From Caecitellus pseudoparvulus (taxonomy: Eukaryota > Bigyra: Bicosoecida), in NCBI GenBank assembly GCA_965644315.1, contig CBFFRQ010000094.1:245443-309442 (forward strand): a DNA stretch of 64,000 bases, given 5' to 3'. The notes under the pieces are model-generated. The model was not told the origin of the DNA. It made no database searches and saw only the letters and a list, made by a program, of their open reading frames with translations. The position numbers and the translations under genes are program-made. This document shows, one piece after another, positions 34,301 through 49,300 of the stretch; within the stretch, counting starts at the first letter, position 1; every line of letters starts with the position of its first letter.

Positions 34301-37300
34301 CCCGTCCATCTGTCACTGTGCGCGCCGAGAGCGACGAGGCGACGTACGCCCCTGACACGTACAGCCTGGGCAGCACCGTCGTGCACGTGGTGCGAGTGAC
34401 GGTTGCGGAGGGCACGATGCGGGGTGCGAGCATGACGCTGACGCTGTCTGACACGACTCGGTTTGCGTTTGTGGGTGTGTCCAGCATCACTGCGCCTGGC
34501 AGTGTGACGAGCAGCCATGGCGACTGGGACAGCGTGGTGGCGCCGGGCCATGTGTCGAGCGTGGCTGGTACGTCCCTGACCGTGGACATGGGCACGGTGG
34601 TGAACCGTGACACGTCCAACGCCGTGTCTGAGGTGGTGGAGATGCGGGTGGTGACGGTGGCCCTTGTGAATGTGGGGCACGTGGCCGGCGTGGTGACAGG
34701 CGTGAGCGTGGAGGTGGTGAGCAGCGAGGTGGGCGCTGGTGTCGTGACGGACAGCACGAGCGTGACGGCTGAGGAGCCGGACGTGACGTACACTGTGTCG
34801 CTGCCTGCTGGCGGTCCGTACGACGCTGGTGACGAGTTGGTGTTCACGGTGAGCGTGAGTGGTCTGGCTACGACAGGCGACGACAGCCCCGCGTACGGCG
34901 TGGTGTTGACGGACGGCGAGTTGTTGTCGGGCAGGTACTCTGTGGTGCAGGTGAACTCCAGCGTGGACGGCGTGTTGTTCACGGCTGATGCGGGTGACAG
35001 CGACTCTGGCTTTGGGAGCTTGGGTCGTGGTCCTGGCGGGTCCAGCGTGCCTGCTCTGGTGGGCAGCGTGGGCCGTGTGAATGTGAGCGAGGTGGTGGTG
35101 TTCACGTACGCGGTGAAGCTGGACACGAGCGTGGAGTCCGAGGAGGTGTTTGAGCCTGACGTGACAGTTGCGTGGAGCAGCCACCCCGGCAGCGTGCACG
35201 GTGTGGCGCGGAACTACACGCGTGACATTGGTGGCGCTGGCAAGCCGGACGTGGTGATTGATTCGCCGGTGTACAGCGTGAGCGTGGTGCCGGATGGCTT
35301 CGGCGACTCCCCGAGCGAGGTGGTGGTGGGCCAGGAGGTGATCGTGACGGCAGTGGTGGAGGTGATCGAGGGCACGACGAGTGCTCCCATCGTGACGCTG
35401 ACGCACACTGACGGCACGATGCTGCAGTGGGTGTCGGTGCTGTCCATCGAGGCGTCGTCGCCGAATGTGACGAGCTCCCACGGTGCATTCAGCAGCGTGC
35501 TGTCGGGGCACACGAGCGTGGTGCCTGGGTCCAGCGTGACTGTGGACTTGGGCACGCTTGAGAATGTGAACGTGGACAACGGCGTGGCCGAGACGGTGAC
35601 GGTGCGTGTGCTGGCTGTGGTGCCTGACGCGGGTGCAGTGCGTGGTGCGACGGTGGACGTGGACACGGCGCTGACGGGCGGTGCGTTGGTGGGGACGTTC
35701 ACGAGCAGCACGACGTTGACGCTGGCTGAGGGTGAGCTGAATACGAGCCCTGTGGTGGTGCCGCTGTCTGTGACGGATGTGGATGCGGGCGACTTTGTGA
35801 CGACGAGCATCACGCTGACGCACGATGGGGCATCGGATGCACCCGTGTACAACGTGACGGTGCGCGATGTGGAGCTGGCGAGCGGAGAGTACACGGTTGT
35901 GGGCGTGTCGGTGGACGGTGTGAGTGTGCCGTACAGCGCTGCGCCTGGTGGTGAGATCGTGGAGGTGGCGAGTCTGGCACACGGCGCGAGCGTGGTTGTG
36001 AACGTGACGCTGCGCATGGACGTGAGCATTGAGACGGGTCACTTTGTGTCCCCGGAGCTGGTTGTGGAGTACACGTCGCACCCTGGCGGGTCGGGTCGCC
36101 CGGCGACGTTTGCGGTGCTGCCCCGGCAGGTGTTCGCTGTGGACGGCGCTGTGATCGGCAGTTCGACTGTGCTGGACGGGTCCAGTGCGGATGGTGCTGG
36201 TTTGGTGGTGGGCACTGTGGTGCAGGTGGTGACCCAGGTGGCGTTGCCTGAAGGCACCAGCCGCGACAGTCTGCTGGTGTTGGAGGTGACGGGTGTGACG
36301 GACGCCTTCAGCACGTGGAGCGTGGACTCTGTCGTGGACGCGTCTGGCAGCGGTGCCCTGAGCAGCAGCTGTGTGGGGAGCTTCGGCGCCCTGGCCAGCT
36401 ACGGCGGCATCGTGCGCAACGCGTCCCATGTGCTGTTGCCCATGTGCGACGTGACGAACACGGACACCGACAACGGAGTGGCTGAGCCGTTCGTGGTGAC
36501 GATGTCTGCCCGCGTGTTGGATGTGGTGTCTGTGCAGCAGGGCGCCTCTGTGAACATCACGGCATCATTCACGTCAGTGTCTGATGGTCCCATTTCTGTG
36601 TTGTCTGGCAACTTCACCGTGCGCGAGGCAGGGTTGGAGGCGGCCAGTGTGACGCCCAAGGCTGTGGCGGGTGTGGACGGCGGCGACAGCGTGGTTGTGA
36701 CTGCGGTGGTGGACCACACGGGCAGCTCTGACGCGCCTGCGTACAGCATCATCGTGCGGGACAACGGCACGGCAGTGTACCGCGAGGACGACGGGTCGGT
36801 GGTGGCTGCCGCTGCAGCCCCGCAGTACATCTTGACGGAGGTGCGGGTGAACGGTGTGGTGCAGGGCGGGCCCTTGACCCACGGCAGCGACGGCGTGGTG
36901 GTTGTGATTGCCTCCTTGCCTGCTGGCGCAACTGCGACGGTGCAGGCGACGTTCACGGTGCAGGGCGTGGTGGAGCCGAGCGTGCGGCTGGTGCCGTGGC
37001 TGAGTCTGGACTGGAGCAGTCACCCTGAGGGGAGCGCCGCGCGGAATGCGAGTGTTGTGGGCGGGGAGGGTGTGAGCGCCGCGCTGGTGGACACGGCGAC
37101 ACCTGCGGGGCAGGTGGGTGTGGTGTCACCCAGTCCTGGTCTGACGGCCAGCATTGGTGAGCTGGTGACGTACACGCTGAACGTGAGTGTGGTGGAGGGG
37201 ACGCTGCGGTCCAGTGCGCTGCGCGTGGAGGTGCTGCCAGTTGTGACTGCGGTTGCGACGGAGGTGGTGCAGTTTGGTGCGCCGGCGCTGAGCAGCGTGC

Positions 37301-40300
37301 GCAGCTACCGTGTGACGGCGGGTGGCGTGGAGAGCGCTGCGCCGTTGGTGTCGTCTGATGTTGCGGGTGTGGGCAGCACGTTCAGCGGATTTGTGGGTCT
37401 GGAGAGCGCGTTGGTGAGTGAGCAAGGCTTCACGCTGGGCACTGGGACGGTGGTGAACGGGCACCTGTCTGACGGCGGCGCTGATGGGCTGGTGGAGGAG
37501 ATGGAGCTGGTGTACACGGTGCGCGTGCGGGACGTGGACGTTGGCTCCGATGCGATTATGCGTGGTGACACGTTCGAGAGCCGGGTGGAGTTGACGTCTG
37601 CGGGCGTGGAGAGCGGTGAGGTGGTGCTGGTGAGCCCCACGGTGACTGTGATTGAGCCCAGCTTGGCGGCGTTGGTGGTGAGCCCCACCGCGGTGTCTGG
37701 CGTGGACGGCAGCGATGTGATTGTGTTCGAGGTGCTCGTGAGCCATGACGGCGCCTCGGACGCTGACGCGAACAACGTGGAGGTCGTGGACACGGCCCTG
37801 GTGGGCGGTGTGCCGGGGGCCCCCTACGAGCTGCTGGCCGTGTACGTGGACGGTGTGCTGGTGTACGAGGCCGGCGTGGACGACGACAGCGCTGTGCTGT
37901 CTGACGGTGCGCTGGCGACGTTGCCAGTGCTGGGTCTGGGCAGCACTGCGAATGTGACGTACGTGGTGAGCGTGAGCCCGGTGGCGGAGGTGGGCAGCAC
38001 CCTGACGCCAGATGTGCAGGCAGGGTACACGTCGGTGCCGGACCGCAGCGTGGCGCGGAACTACAGCGTGGTGCCTGGTGTGGGCGCTGTGGTGTCTGTG
38101 GTGGACACGGCAGAGGTGGACTTCAACGCGAGCATGGTTGCGGGTGCGGACGCGCCTGCCGGGAGTGGCGGTGTGACGCCTGTGACTGTGGGCGGTGAGG
38201 TGTCGTTTGAGTTGACGTTCGAGGTGCCTGAGGGGCAGATGAGCGGCGTTGACTTGCTTGTGAACTTCAGCGACCCTGTGCTGGTGCAGTGGATCAGCAG
38301 TGATCCGTCTGTGGTGGTGAGCATCACGCCCAGCTCGCCTGCTGTGACATCCAACTGCAGTGGGGGCCTGGCCGGCGCGGCCAGTGCTGCTGTGCTGCAT
38401 GGTGATGGCGCCAGTGCCAGCGTGTCCCTGTGCACGCTCAGCAACACCGACGACGACAACGACGTGGTGGAGACGGTGACGGTGCGGCTGACGGGTGTGG
38501 TGCAGGATGTGCCATCTGCGGTGCAGGGCGCCTCGTTCATCCTGACGGCCAACGTGACCAGTGCTGAGGGGACGCCTGTGAACATGGTGGCTGGTCCGGG
38601 TGTGATTGCGGAGCCACTGCTGGAGGCGTCCCTGTCCAGCGGTCCGGTGGGCGGCAGCGTCGTGGACGCGAACGACACGCTGACGTTTGTGTTTGTGGTG
38701 GGTGCAGCCCCTGGCAGCGATGCGACGGCGTACAATGTGCGGGTGCAGGACACTGCGTTCGCGACTCAGGACGATGGTCTGGGCGGCGGTCCGGAGGGCA
38801 GCTCCAGCGGCGAGCCTCTGTACGAGGTGAGTGGCGTGACTGTGGACGGTGTGGCGGTGCCGCACGACAGCGTGGGCTTTGCTGCGGACGGGACGCTGGT
38901 GCTGTTGGGGGAGCTGGCAGTGTCCACTGGGGACATTGTGATCGAGGTGAACGTGACGCTGCGCACGGACATCGAGAGCGGGACAGGCGTGTCTCCGACG
39001 TTTGAGGTGACGTGGAGCAGTGCAGTGGACGGGAGCGGGGCACGGAACCGGACGCTGGTGGGGGGTGCCCTGTCAGCGCCGTCCGTGTCTGTGGCCCGTC
39101 CATCTGTCACTGTGCGCGCCGAGAGCGACGAGGCGACGTACGCCCCTGACACGTACAGCCTGGGCAGCACCGTCGTGCACGTGGTGCGAGTGACGGTTGC
39201 GGAGGGCACGATGCGGGGTGCGAGCATGACGCTGACGCTGTCTGACACGACTCGGTTTGCGTTTGTGGGTGTGTCCAGCATCACTGCGCCTGGCAGTGTG
39301 ACGAGCAGCCATGGCGACTGGGACAGCGTGGTGGCGCCGGGCCATGTGTCGAGCGTGGCTGGTACGTCCCTGACCGTGGACATGGGCACGGTGGTGAACC
39401 GTGACACGTCCAACGCCGTGTCTGAGGTGGTGGAGATGCGGGTGGTGACGGTGGCCCTTGTGAATGTGGGGCACGTGGCCGGCGTGGTGACAGGCGTGAG
39501 CGTGGAGGTGGTGAGCAGCGAGGTGGGCGCTGGTGTCGTGACGGACAGCACGAGCGTGACGGCTGAGGAGCCGGACGTGACGTACACTGTGTCGCTGCCT
39601 GCTGGCGGTCCGTACGACGCTGGTGACGAGTTGGTGTTCACGGTGAGCGTGAGTGGTCTGGCTACGACAGGCGACGACAGCCCCGCGTACGGCGTGGTGT
39701 TGACGGACGGCGAGTTGTTGTCGGGCAGGTACTCTGTGGTGCAGGTGAACTCCAGCGTGGACGGCGTGTTGTTCACGGCTGATGCGGGTGACAGCGACTC
39801 TGGCTTTGGGAGCTTGGGTCGTGGTCCTGGCGGGTCCAGCGTGCCTGCTCTGGTGGGCAGCGTGGGCCGTGTGAATGTGAGCGAGGTGGTGGTGTTCACG
39901 TACGCGGTGAAGCTGGACACGAGCGTGGAGTCCGAGGAGGTGTTTGAGCCTGACGTGACAGTTGCGTGGAGCAGCCACCCCGGCAGCGTGCACGGTGTGG
40001 CGCGGAACTACACGCGTGACATTGGTGGCGCTGGCAAGCCGGACGTGGTGATTGATTCGCCGGTGTACAGCGTGAGCGTGGTGCCGGATGGCTTCGGCGA
40101 CTCCCCGAGCGAGGTGGTGGTGGGCCAGGAGGTGATCGTGACGGCAGTGGTGGAGGTGATCGAGGGCACGACGAGTGCTCCCATCGTGACGCTGACGCAC
40201 ACTGACGGCACGATGCTGCAGTGGGTGTCGGTGCTGTCCATCGAGGCGTCGTCGCCGAATGTGACGAGCTCCCACGGTGCATTCAGCAGCGTGCTGTCGG

Positions 40301-43300
40301 GGCACACGAGCGTGGTGCCTGGGTCCAGCGTGACTGTGGACTTGGGCACGCTTGAGAATGTGAACGTGGACAACGGCGTGGCCGAGACGGTGACGGTGCG
40401 TGTGCTGGCTGTGGTGCCTGACGCGGGTGCAGTGCGTGGTGCGACGGTGGACGTGGACACGGCGCTGACGGGCGGTGCGTTGGTGGGGACGTTCACGAGC
40501 AGCACGACGTTGACGCTGGCTGAGGGTGAGCTGAATACGAGCCCTGTGGTGGTGCCGCTGTCTGTGACGGATGTGGATGCGGGCGACTTTGTGACGACGA
40601 GCATCACGCTGACGCACGATGGGGCATCGGATGCACCCGTGTACAACGTGACGGTGCGCGATGTGGAGCTGGCGAGCGGAGAGTACACGGTTGTGGGCGT
40701 GTCGGTGGACGGTGTGAGTGTGCCGTACAGCGCTGCGCCTGGTGGTGAGATCGTGGAGGTGGCGAGTCTGGCGCACGGCGCGAGCGTGGTTGTGAACGTG
40801 ACGCTGCGCATGGACGTGAGCATTGAGACGGGTCACTTTGTGTCCCCGGAGCTGGTTGTGGAGTACACGTCGCACCCTGGCGGGTCGGGTCGCCCGGCGA
40901 CGTTTGCGGTGCTGCCCCGGCAGGTGTTCGCTGTGGACGGCGCTGTGATCGGCAGTTCGACTGTGCTGGACGGGTCCAGTGCGGATGGTGCTGGTTTGGT
41001 GGTGGGCACTGTGGTGCAGGTGGTGACCCAGGTGGCGTTGCCTGAAGGCACCAGCCGCGACAGTCTGCTGGTGTTGGAGGTGACGGGTGTGACGGACGCC
41101 TTCAGCACGTGGAGCGTGGACTCTGTCGTGGACGCGTCTGGCAGCGGTGCCCTGAGCAGCAGCTGTGTGGGGAGCTTCGGCGCCCTGGCCAGCTACGGCG
41201 GCATCGTGCGCAACGCGTCCCATGTGCTGTTGCCCATGTGCGACGTGACGAACACGGACACCGACAACGGAGTGGCTGAGCCGTTCGTGGTGACGATGTC
41301 TGCCCGCGTGTTGGATGTGGTGTCTGTGCAGCAGGGCGCCTCTGTGAACATCACGGCATCATTCACGTCAGTGTCTGATGGTCCCATTTCTGTGTTGTCT
41401 GGCAACTTCACCGTGCGCGAGGCAGGGTTGGAGGCGGCCAGTGTGACGCCCAAGGCTGTGGCGGGTGTGGACGGCGGCGACAGCGTGGTTGTGACTGCGG
41501 TGGTGGACCACACGGGCAGCTCTGACGCGCCTGCGTACAGCATCATCGTGCGGGACAACGGCACGGCAGTGTACCGCGAGGACGACGGGTCGGTGGTGGC
41601 TGCCGCTGCAGCCCCGCAGTACATCTTGACGGAGGTGCGGGTGAACGGTGTGGTGCAGGGCGGGCCCTTGACCCACGGCAGCGACGGCGTGGTGGTTGTG
41701 ATTGCCTCCTTGCCTGCTGGTGCGACTGCGACGGTGCAGGCGACGTTCACGGTGCAGGGCGTGGTGGAGCCGAGTGTGCGGCTGGTGCCGTGGCTGAGTC
41801 TGGACTGGAGCAGTCACCCTGAGGGGAGCGCCGCGCGGAATGCGAGTGTTGTGGGCGGGGAGGGTGTGAGCGCCGCGCTGGTGGACACGGCGACACCTGC
41901 GGGGCAGGTGGGTGTGGTGTCACCCAGTCCTGGTCTGACGGCCAGCATCGGTGAGCTGGTGACGTACACGCTGAACGTGAGTGTGGTGGAGGGGACGCTG
42001 CGGTCCAGTGCGCTGCGCGTGGAGGTGCTGCCAGTTGTGACTGCGGTTGCGACGGAGGTGGTGCAGTTTGGTGCGCCGGCGCTGAGCAGCGTGCGCAGCT
42101 ACCGTGTGACGGCGGGTGGCGTGGAGAGCGCTGCGCCGTTGGTGTCGTCTGATGTTGCGGGTGTGGGCAGCACGTTCAGCGGATTTGTGGGTCTGGAGAG
42201 CGCGTTGGTGAGTGAGCAAGGCTTCACGCTGGGCACTGGGACGGTGGTGAACGGGCACCTGTCTGACGGCGGCGCTGATGGGCTGGTGGAGGAGATGGAG
42301 CTGGTGTACACGGTGCGCGTGCGGGACGTGGACGTTGGCTCCGATGCGATTATGCGTGGTGACACGTTCGAGAGCCGGGTGGAGTTGACGTCTGCGGGCG
42401 TGGAGAGCGGTGAGGTGGTGCTGGTGAGCCCCACGGTGACTGTGATTGAGCCCAGCTTGGCGGCGTTGGTGGTGAGCCCCACCGCGGTGTCTGGCGTGGA
42501 CGGCAGCGATGTGATTGTGTTCGAGGTGCTCGTGAGCCATGACGGCGCCTCGGACGCTGACGCGAACAACGTGGAGGTCGTGGACACGGCCCTGGTGGGC
42601 GGTGTGCCGGGGGCCCCCTACGAGCTGCTGGCCGTGTACGTGGACGGTGTGCTGGTGTACGAGGCCGGCGTGGACGACGACAGCGCTGTGCTGTCTGACG
42701 GTGCGCTGGCGACGTTGCCAGTGCTGGGTCTGGGCAGCACTGCGAATGTGACGTACGTGGTGAGCGTGAGCCCGGTGGCGGAGGTGGGCAGCACCCTGAC
42801 GCCAGATGTGCAGGCAGGGTACACGTCGGTGCCGGACCGCAGCGTGGCGCGGAACTACAGCGTGGTGCCTGGTGTGGGCGCTGTGGTGTCTGTGGTGGAC
42901 ACGGCAGAGGTGGACTTCAACGCGAGCATGGTTGCGGGTGCGGACGCGCCTGCCGGGAGTGGCGGTGTGACGCCTGTGACTGTGGGCGGTGAGGTGTCGT
43001 TTGAGTTGACGTTCGAGGTGCCTGAGGGGCAGATGAGCGGCGTTGACTTGCTTGTGAACTTCAGCGACCCTGTGCTGGTGCAGTGGATCAGCAGTGATCC
43101 GTCTGTGGTGGTGAGCATCACGCCCAGCTCGCCTGCTGTGACATCCAACTGCAGTGGGGGCCTGGCCGGCGCGGCCAGTGCTGCTGTGCTGCATGGTGAT
43201 GGCGCCAGTGCCAGCGTGTCCCTGTGCACGCTCAGCAACACCGACGACGACAACGACGTGGTGGAGACGGTGACGGTGCGGCTGACGGGTGTGGTGCAGG

Positions 43301-46300
43301 ATGTGCCATCTGCGGTGCAGGGCGCCTCGTTCATCCTGACGGCCAACGTGACCAGTGCTGAGGGGACGCCTGTGAACATGGTGGCTGGTCCGGGTGTGAT
43401 TGCGGAGCCACTGCTGGAGGCGTCCCTGTCCAGCGGTCCGGTGGGCGGCAGCGTCGTGGACGCGAACGACACGCTGACGTTTGTGTTTGTGGTGGGTGCA
43501 GCCCCTGGCAGCGATGCGACGGCGTACAATGTGCGGGTGCAGGACACTGCGTTCGCGACTCAGGACGATGGTCTGGGCGGCGGTCCGGAGGGCAGCTCCA
43601 GCGGCGAGCCTCTGTACGAGGTGAGTGGCGTGACTGTGGACGGTGTGGCGGTGCCGCACGACAGCGTGGGCTTTGCTGCGGACGGGACGCTGGTGCTGTT
43701 GGGGGAGCTGGCAGTGTCCACTGGGGACATTGTGATCGAGGTGAACGTGACGCTGCGCACGGACATCGAGAGCGGGACAGGCGTGTCTCCGACGTTTGAG
43801 GTGACGTGGAGCAGTGCAGTGGACGGGAGCGGGGCACGGAACCGGACGCTGGTGGGGGGTGCCCTGTCAGCGCCGTCCGTGTCTGTGGCCCGTCCATCTG
43901 TCACTGTGCGCGCCGAGAGCGACGAGGCGACGTACGCCCCTGACACGTACAGCCTGGGCAGCACCGTCGTGCACGTGGTGCGAGTGACGGTTGCGGAGGG
44001 CACGATGCGGGGTGCGAGCATGACGCTGACGCTGTCTGACACGACTCGGTTTGCGTTTGTGGGTGTGTCCAGCATCACTGCGCCTGGCAGTGTGACGAGC
44101 AGCCATGGCGACTGGGACAGCGTGGTGGCGCCGGGCCATGTGTCGAGCGTGGCTGGTACGTCCCTGACCGTGGACATGGGCACGGTGGTGAACCGTGACA
44201 CGTCCAACGCCGTGCCTGAGGTGGTGGAGATGCGGGTGGTGACGGTGGCCCTTGTGAATGTGGGGCACGTGGCCGGCGTGGTGACGGGCGTGAGCGTGGA
44301 GGTGGTGAGCAGCGAGGTGGGCGCTGGTGTCGTGACGGACAGCACGAGCGTGACGGCTGAGGAGCCGGACGTGACGTACACTGTGTCGCTGCCTGCTGGC
44401 GGTCCGTACGACGCGGGTGATGAGTTGGTGTTCACGGTGAGCGTGAGTGGTCTGGCTACGACAGGCGACGACAGCCCCGCGTACGGCGTGGTGTTGACGG
44501 ACGGCGAGTTGTTGTCGGGCAGGTACTCTGTGGTGCAGGTGAACTCCAGCGTGGACGGCGTGTTGTTCACGGCTGATGCGGGTGACAGCGACTCTGGCTT
44601 TGGGAGCTTGGGTCGTGGTCCTGGCGGGTCCAGCGTGCCTGCTCTGGTGGGCAGCGTGGGCCGTGTGAATGTGAGCGAGGTGGTGGTGTTCACGTACGCG
44701 GTGAAGCTGGACACGAGCGTGGAGTCCGAGGAGGTGTTTGAGCCTGACGTGACAGTTGCGTGGAGCAGCCACCCCGGCAGCGTGCACGGTGTGGCGCGGA
44801 ACTACACGCGTGACATTGGTGGCGCTGGCAAGCCGGACGTGGTGATTGATTCGCCGGTGTACAGCGTGAGCGTGGTGCCGGATGGCTTCGGCGACTCCCC
44901 GAGCGAGGTGGTGGTGGGCCAGGAGGTGATCGTGACGGCAGTGGTGGAGGTGATCGAGGGCACGACGAGTGCTCCCATCGTGACGCTGACGCACACTGAC
45001 GGCACGATGCTGCAGTGGGTGTCGGTGCTGTCCATCGAGGCGTCGTCGCCGAATGTGACGAGCTCCCACGGTGCATTCAGCAGCGTGCTGTCGGGGCACA
45101 CGAGCGTGGTGCCTGGGTCCAGCGTGACTGTGGACTTGGGCACGCTTGAGAATGTGAACGTGGACAACGGCGTGGCCGAGACGGTGACGGTGCGTGTGCT
45201 GGCTGTGGTGCCTGACGCGGGTGCAGTGCGTGGTGCGACGGTGGACGTGGACACGGCGCTGACGGGCGGTGCGTTGGTGGGGACGTTCACGAGCAGCACG
45301 ACGTTGACGCTGGCTGAGGGTGAGCTGAACACGAGCCCTGTGGTGGTGCCGCTGTCTGTGACGGATGTGGATGCGGGCGACATTGTGACGACGAGCATCA
45401 CGCTGACGCACGATGGGGCATCGGATGCACCCGTGTACAACGTGACGGTGCGCGATGTGGAGCTGGCGAGCGGGGAGTACACGGTGGTGGGCGTGTCGGT
45501 GGATGGTGTGAGTGTGCCGTACAGCGCTGCGCCTGGTGGTGAGATCGTGGAGGTGGCGAGTCTGGCGCACGGCGCGAGCGTGGTTGTGAACGTGACGCTG
45601 CGCATGGACGTGAGCATTGAGACGGGTCACTTTGTGTCCCCCGAGCTGGTTGTGGAGTACACGTCGCACCCTGGCGGGTCGGGTCGCCCGGCGACGTTTG
45701 CGGTGCTGCCCCGGCAGGTGTTCGCTGTGGACGGCGCTGTGATCGGCAGTTCGACTGTGCTGGACGGGTCCAGTGCGGATGGTGCTGGTTTGGTGGTGGG
45801 CACTGTGGTGCAGGTGGTGACCCAGGTGGCGTTGCCTGAAGGCACCAGCCGCGACAGTCTGCTGGTGTTGGAGGTGACGGGTGTGACGGACGCCTTCAGC
45901 ACGTGGAGCGTGGACTCTGTCGTGGACGCGTCAGGCAGCGGTGCCCTGAGCAGCAGCTGTGTGGGGAGCTTCGGCGCCCTGGCCAGCTACGGCGGCATCG
46001 TGCGCAACGCGTCCCATGTGCTGTTGCCCATGTGCGACGTGACGAACACGGACACCGACAACGGTGTGGCTGAGCCGTTCGTGGTGACGATGTCTGCCCG
46101 CGTGTTGGATGTGGTGTCTGTGCAGCAGGGCGCCTCTGTGAACATCACGGCATCATTCACGTCAGTGTCTGATGGTCCCATTTCTGTGTTGTCTGGCAAC
46201 TTCACCGTGCGCGAGGCAGGGTTGGAGGCGGCCAGTGTGACGCCCAAGGCTGTGGCGGGTGTGGACGGCGGCGACAGCGTGGTGGTGACTGCGGTGGTGG

Positions 46301-49300
46301 ACCACACGGGCAGCTCTGACGCGCCTGCGTACAGCATCATCGTGCGGGACAACGGCACGGCAGTGTACCGCGAGGACGACGGGTCGGTGGTGGCCGCCGC
46401 TGCAGCCCCGCAGTACATCTTGACGGAGGTGCGTGTGAACGGTGTGGTGCAGGGCGGGCCCTTGACCCACGGCAGCGACGGCGTGGTGGTTGTGATTGCC
46501 TCCTTGCCTGCTGGTGCGACTGCGACGGTGCAGGCGACGTTCACGGTGCAGGGCGTGGTGGAGCCGAGCGTGCGGCTGGTGCCGTGGCTGAGCCTGGACT
46601 GGAGCAGTCACCCTGAGGGGAGCGCCGCGCGGAATGCGAGTGTTGTGGGCGGTGAGGGTGTGAGCGCCGCGCTGGTGGACACGGCGACACCTGCGGGGCA
46701 GGTGGGTGTGGTGTCACCCAGTCCTGGTCTGACGGCCAGCATCGGTGAACTGGTGACGTACACGCTGAACGTGAGTGTGGTGGAGGGGACACTGCGGTCC
46801 AGTGCGCTGCGCGTGGAGGTGCTGCCAGTTGTGACTGCGGTTGCGACGGAGGTGGTGCAGTTTGGTGCGCCGGCGCTGAGCAGCGTGCGCAGCTACCGTG
46901 TGACGGCGGGTGGCGTGGAGAGCGCTGCGCCGTTGGTGTCGTCTGATGTTGCGGGTGTGGGCAGCACGTTCAGCGGATTTGTGGGTCTGGAGAGCGCGTT
47001 GGTGAGTGAGCAAGGCTTCACGCTGGGCACTGGGACGGTGGTGAACGGGCACCTGTCTGACGGCGGCGCTGATGGGCTGGTGGAGGAGATGGAGCTGGTG
47101 TACACGGTGCGCGTGCGGGACGTGGACGTTGGCTCCGATGCGATTATGCGTGGTGACACGTTCGAGAGCCGGGTGGAGTTGACGTCTGCGGGCGTGGAGA
47201 GCGGTGAGGTGGTGCTGGTGAGCCCCACGGTGACTGTGATTGAGCCCAGCTTGGCGGCGTTGGTGGTGAGCCCCACCGCGGTGTCTGGCGTGGACGGCAG
47301 CGATGTGATTGTGTTCGAGGTGCTCGTGAGCCATGACGGCGCCTCGGACGCTGACGCGAACAACGTGGAGGTCGTGGACACGGCCCTGGTGGGCGGTGTG
47401 CCGGGGGCCCCCTACGAGCTGCTGGCAGTGTACGTGGACGGTGTGCTGGTGTACGAGGCCGGCGTGGACGACGACAGCGCTGTGCTGTCTGACGGTGCGC
47501 TGGCGACGTTGCCAGTGCTGGGTCTGGGCAGCACTGCGAATGTGACGTACGTGGTGAGCGTGAGCCCGGTGGCGGAGGTGGGCAGCACCCTGACGCCGGA
47601 TGTGCAGGCAGGGTACACGTCGGTGCCGGACCGCAGCGTGGCGCGGAACTACAGCGTGGTGCCTGGTGTGGGCGCTGTGGTGTCTGTGGTGGACACGGCA
47701 GAGGTGGACTTCAACGCGAGCATGGTTGCGGGTACGGACGCGCCTGCCGGGAGTGGCGGTGTGACGCCTGTGACTGTGGGCGGTGAGGTGTCGTTTGAGT
47801 TGACGTTCGAGGTGCCTGAGGGGCAGATGAGCGGCGTTGACTTGCTTGTGAACTTCAGCGACCCTGTGCTGGTGCAGTGGATCAGCAGTGATCCATCTGT
47901 GGTGGTGAGCATCACGTCCAGCTCGCCTGCTGTGACATCCAACTGCAGTGGGGGCCTGGCCGGCGCGGCCAGTGCTGCTGTGCTGCACGGCGACGGCGCC
48001 AGTGCCAGCGTGTCCCTGTGCACGCTCAGCAACACCGACGACGACAACGACGTGGTGGAGACGGTGACGGTGCGGCTGACGGGTGTGGTGCAGGATGTGC
48101 CATCTGCGGTGCAGGGCGCCTCGTTCATCCTGACGGCCAACGTGACCAGTGCTGAGGGGACGCCTGTGAACATGGTGGCTGGTCCGGGTGTGATTGCGGA
48201 GCCACTGCTGGAGGCGTCCCTGTCCAGCGGTCCGGTGGGCGGCAGCGTCGTGGACGCGAACGACACGCTGACGTTTGTGTTTGTGGTGGGTGCAGCCCCT
48301 GGCAGCGATGCGACGGCGTACAATGTGCGGGTGCAGGACACTGCGTTCGCGACTCAGGACGATGGTCTGGGCGGCGGTCCGGAGGGCAGCTCCAGCGGCG
48401 AGCCTCTGTACGAGGTGAGTGGCGTGACTGTGGACGGTGTGGCGGTGCCGCACGACAGCGTGGGCTTTGCTGCGGACGGGACGCTGGTGCTGTTGGGGGA
48501 GCTGGCAGTGTCCACTGGGGACATTGTGATCGAGGTGAACGTGACGCTGCGCACGGACATCGAGAGCGGGACAGGCGTGTCTCCGACGTTTGAGGTGACG
48601 TGGAGCAGTGCAGTGGACGGGAGCGGGGCACGGAACCGGACGCTGGTGGGGGGTGCCCTGTCAGCGCCGTCCGTGTCTGTGGCCCGTCCATCTGTCACTG
48701 TGCGCGCCGAGAGCGACGAGGCGACGTACGCCCCTGACACGTACAGCCTGGGCAGCACCGTCGTGCACGTGGTGCGAGTGACGGTTGCGGAGGGCACGAT
48801 GCGGGGTGCGAGCATGACGCTGACGCTGTCTGACACGACTCGGTTTGCGTTTGTGGGTGTGTCCAGCATCACTGCGCCTGGCAGTGTGACGAGCAGCCAT
48901 GGCGACTGGGACAGCGTGGTGGCGCCGGGCCATGTGTCGAGCGTGGCTGGTACGTCCCTGACCGTGGACATGGGCACGGTGGTGAACCGTGACACGTCCA
49001 ACGCCGTGTCTGAGGTGGTGGAGATGCGGGTGGTGACGGTGGCCCTTGTGAATGTGGGGCACGTGGCCGGCGTGGTGACAGGCGTGAGCGTGGAGGTGGT
49101 GAGCAGCGAGGTGGGCGCTGGTGTCGTGACGGACAGCACGAGCGTGACGGCTGAGGAGCCGGACGTGACGTACACTGTGTCGCTGCCTGCTGGCGGTCCG
49201 TACGACGCTGGTGACGAGTTGGTGTTCACGGTGAGCGTGAGTGGTCTGGCTACGACAGGCGACGACAGCCCCGCGTACGGCGTGGTGTTGACGGACGGCG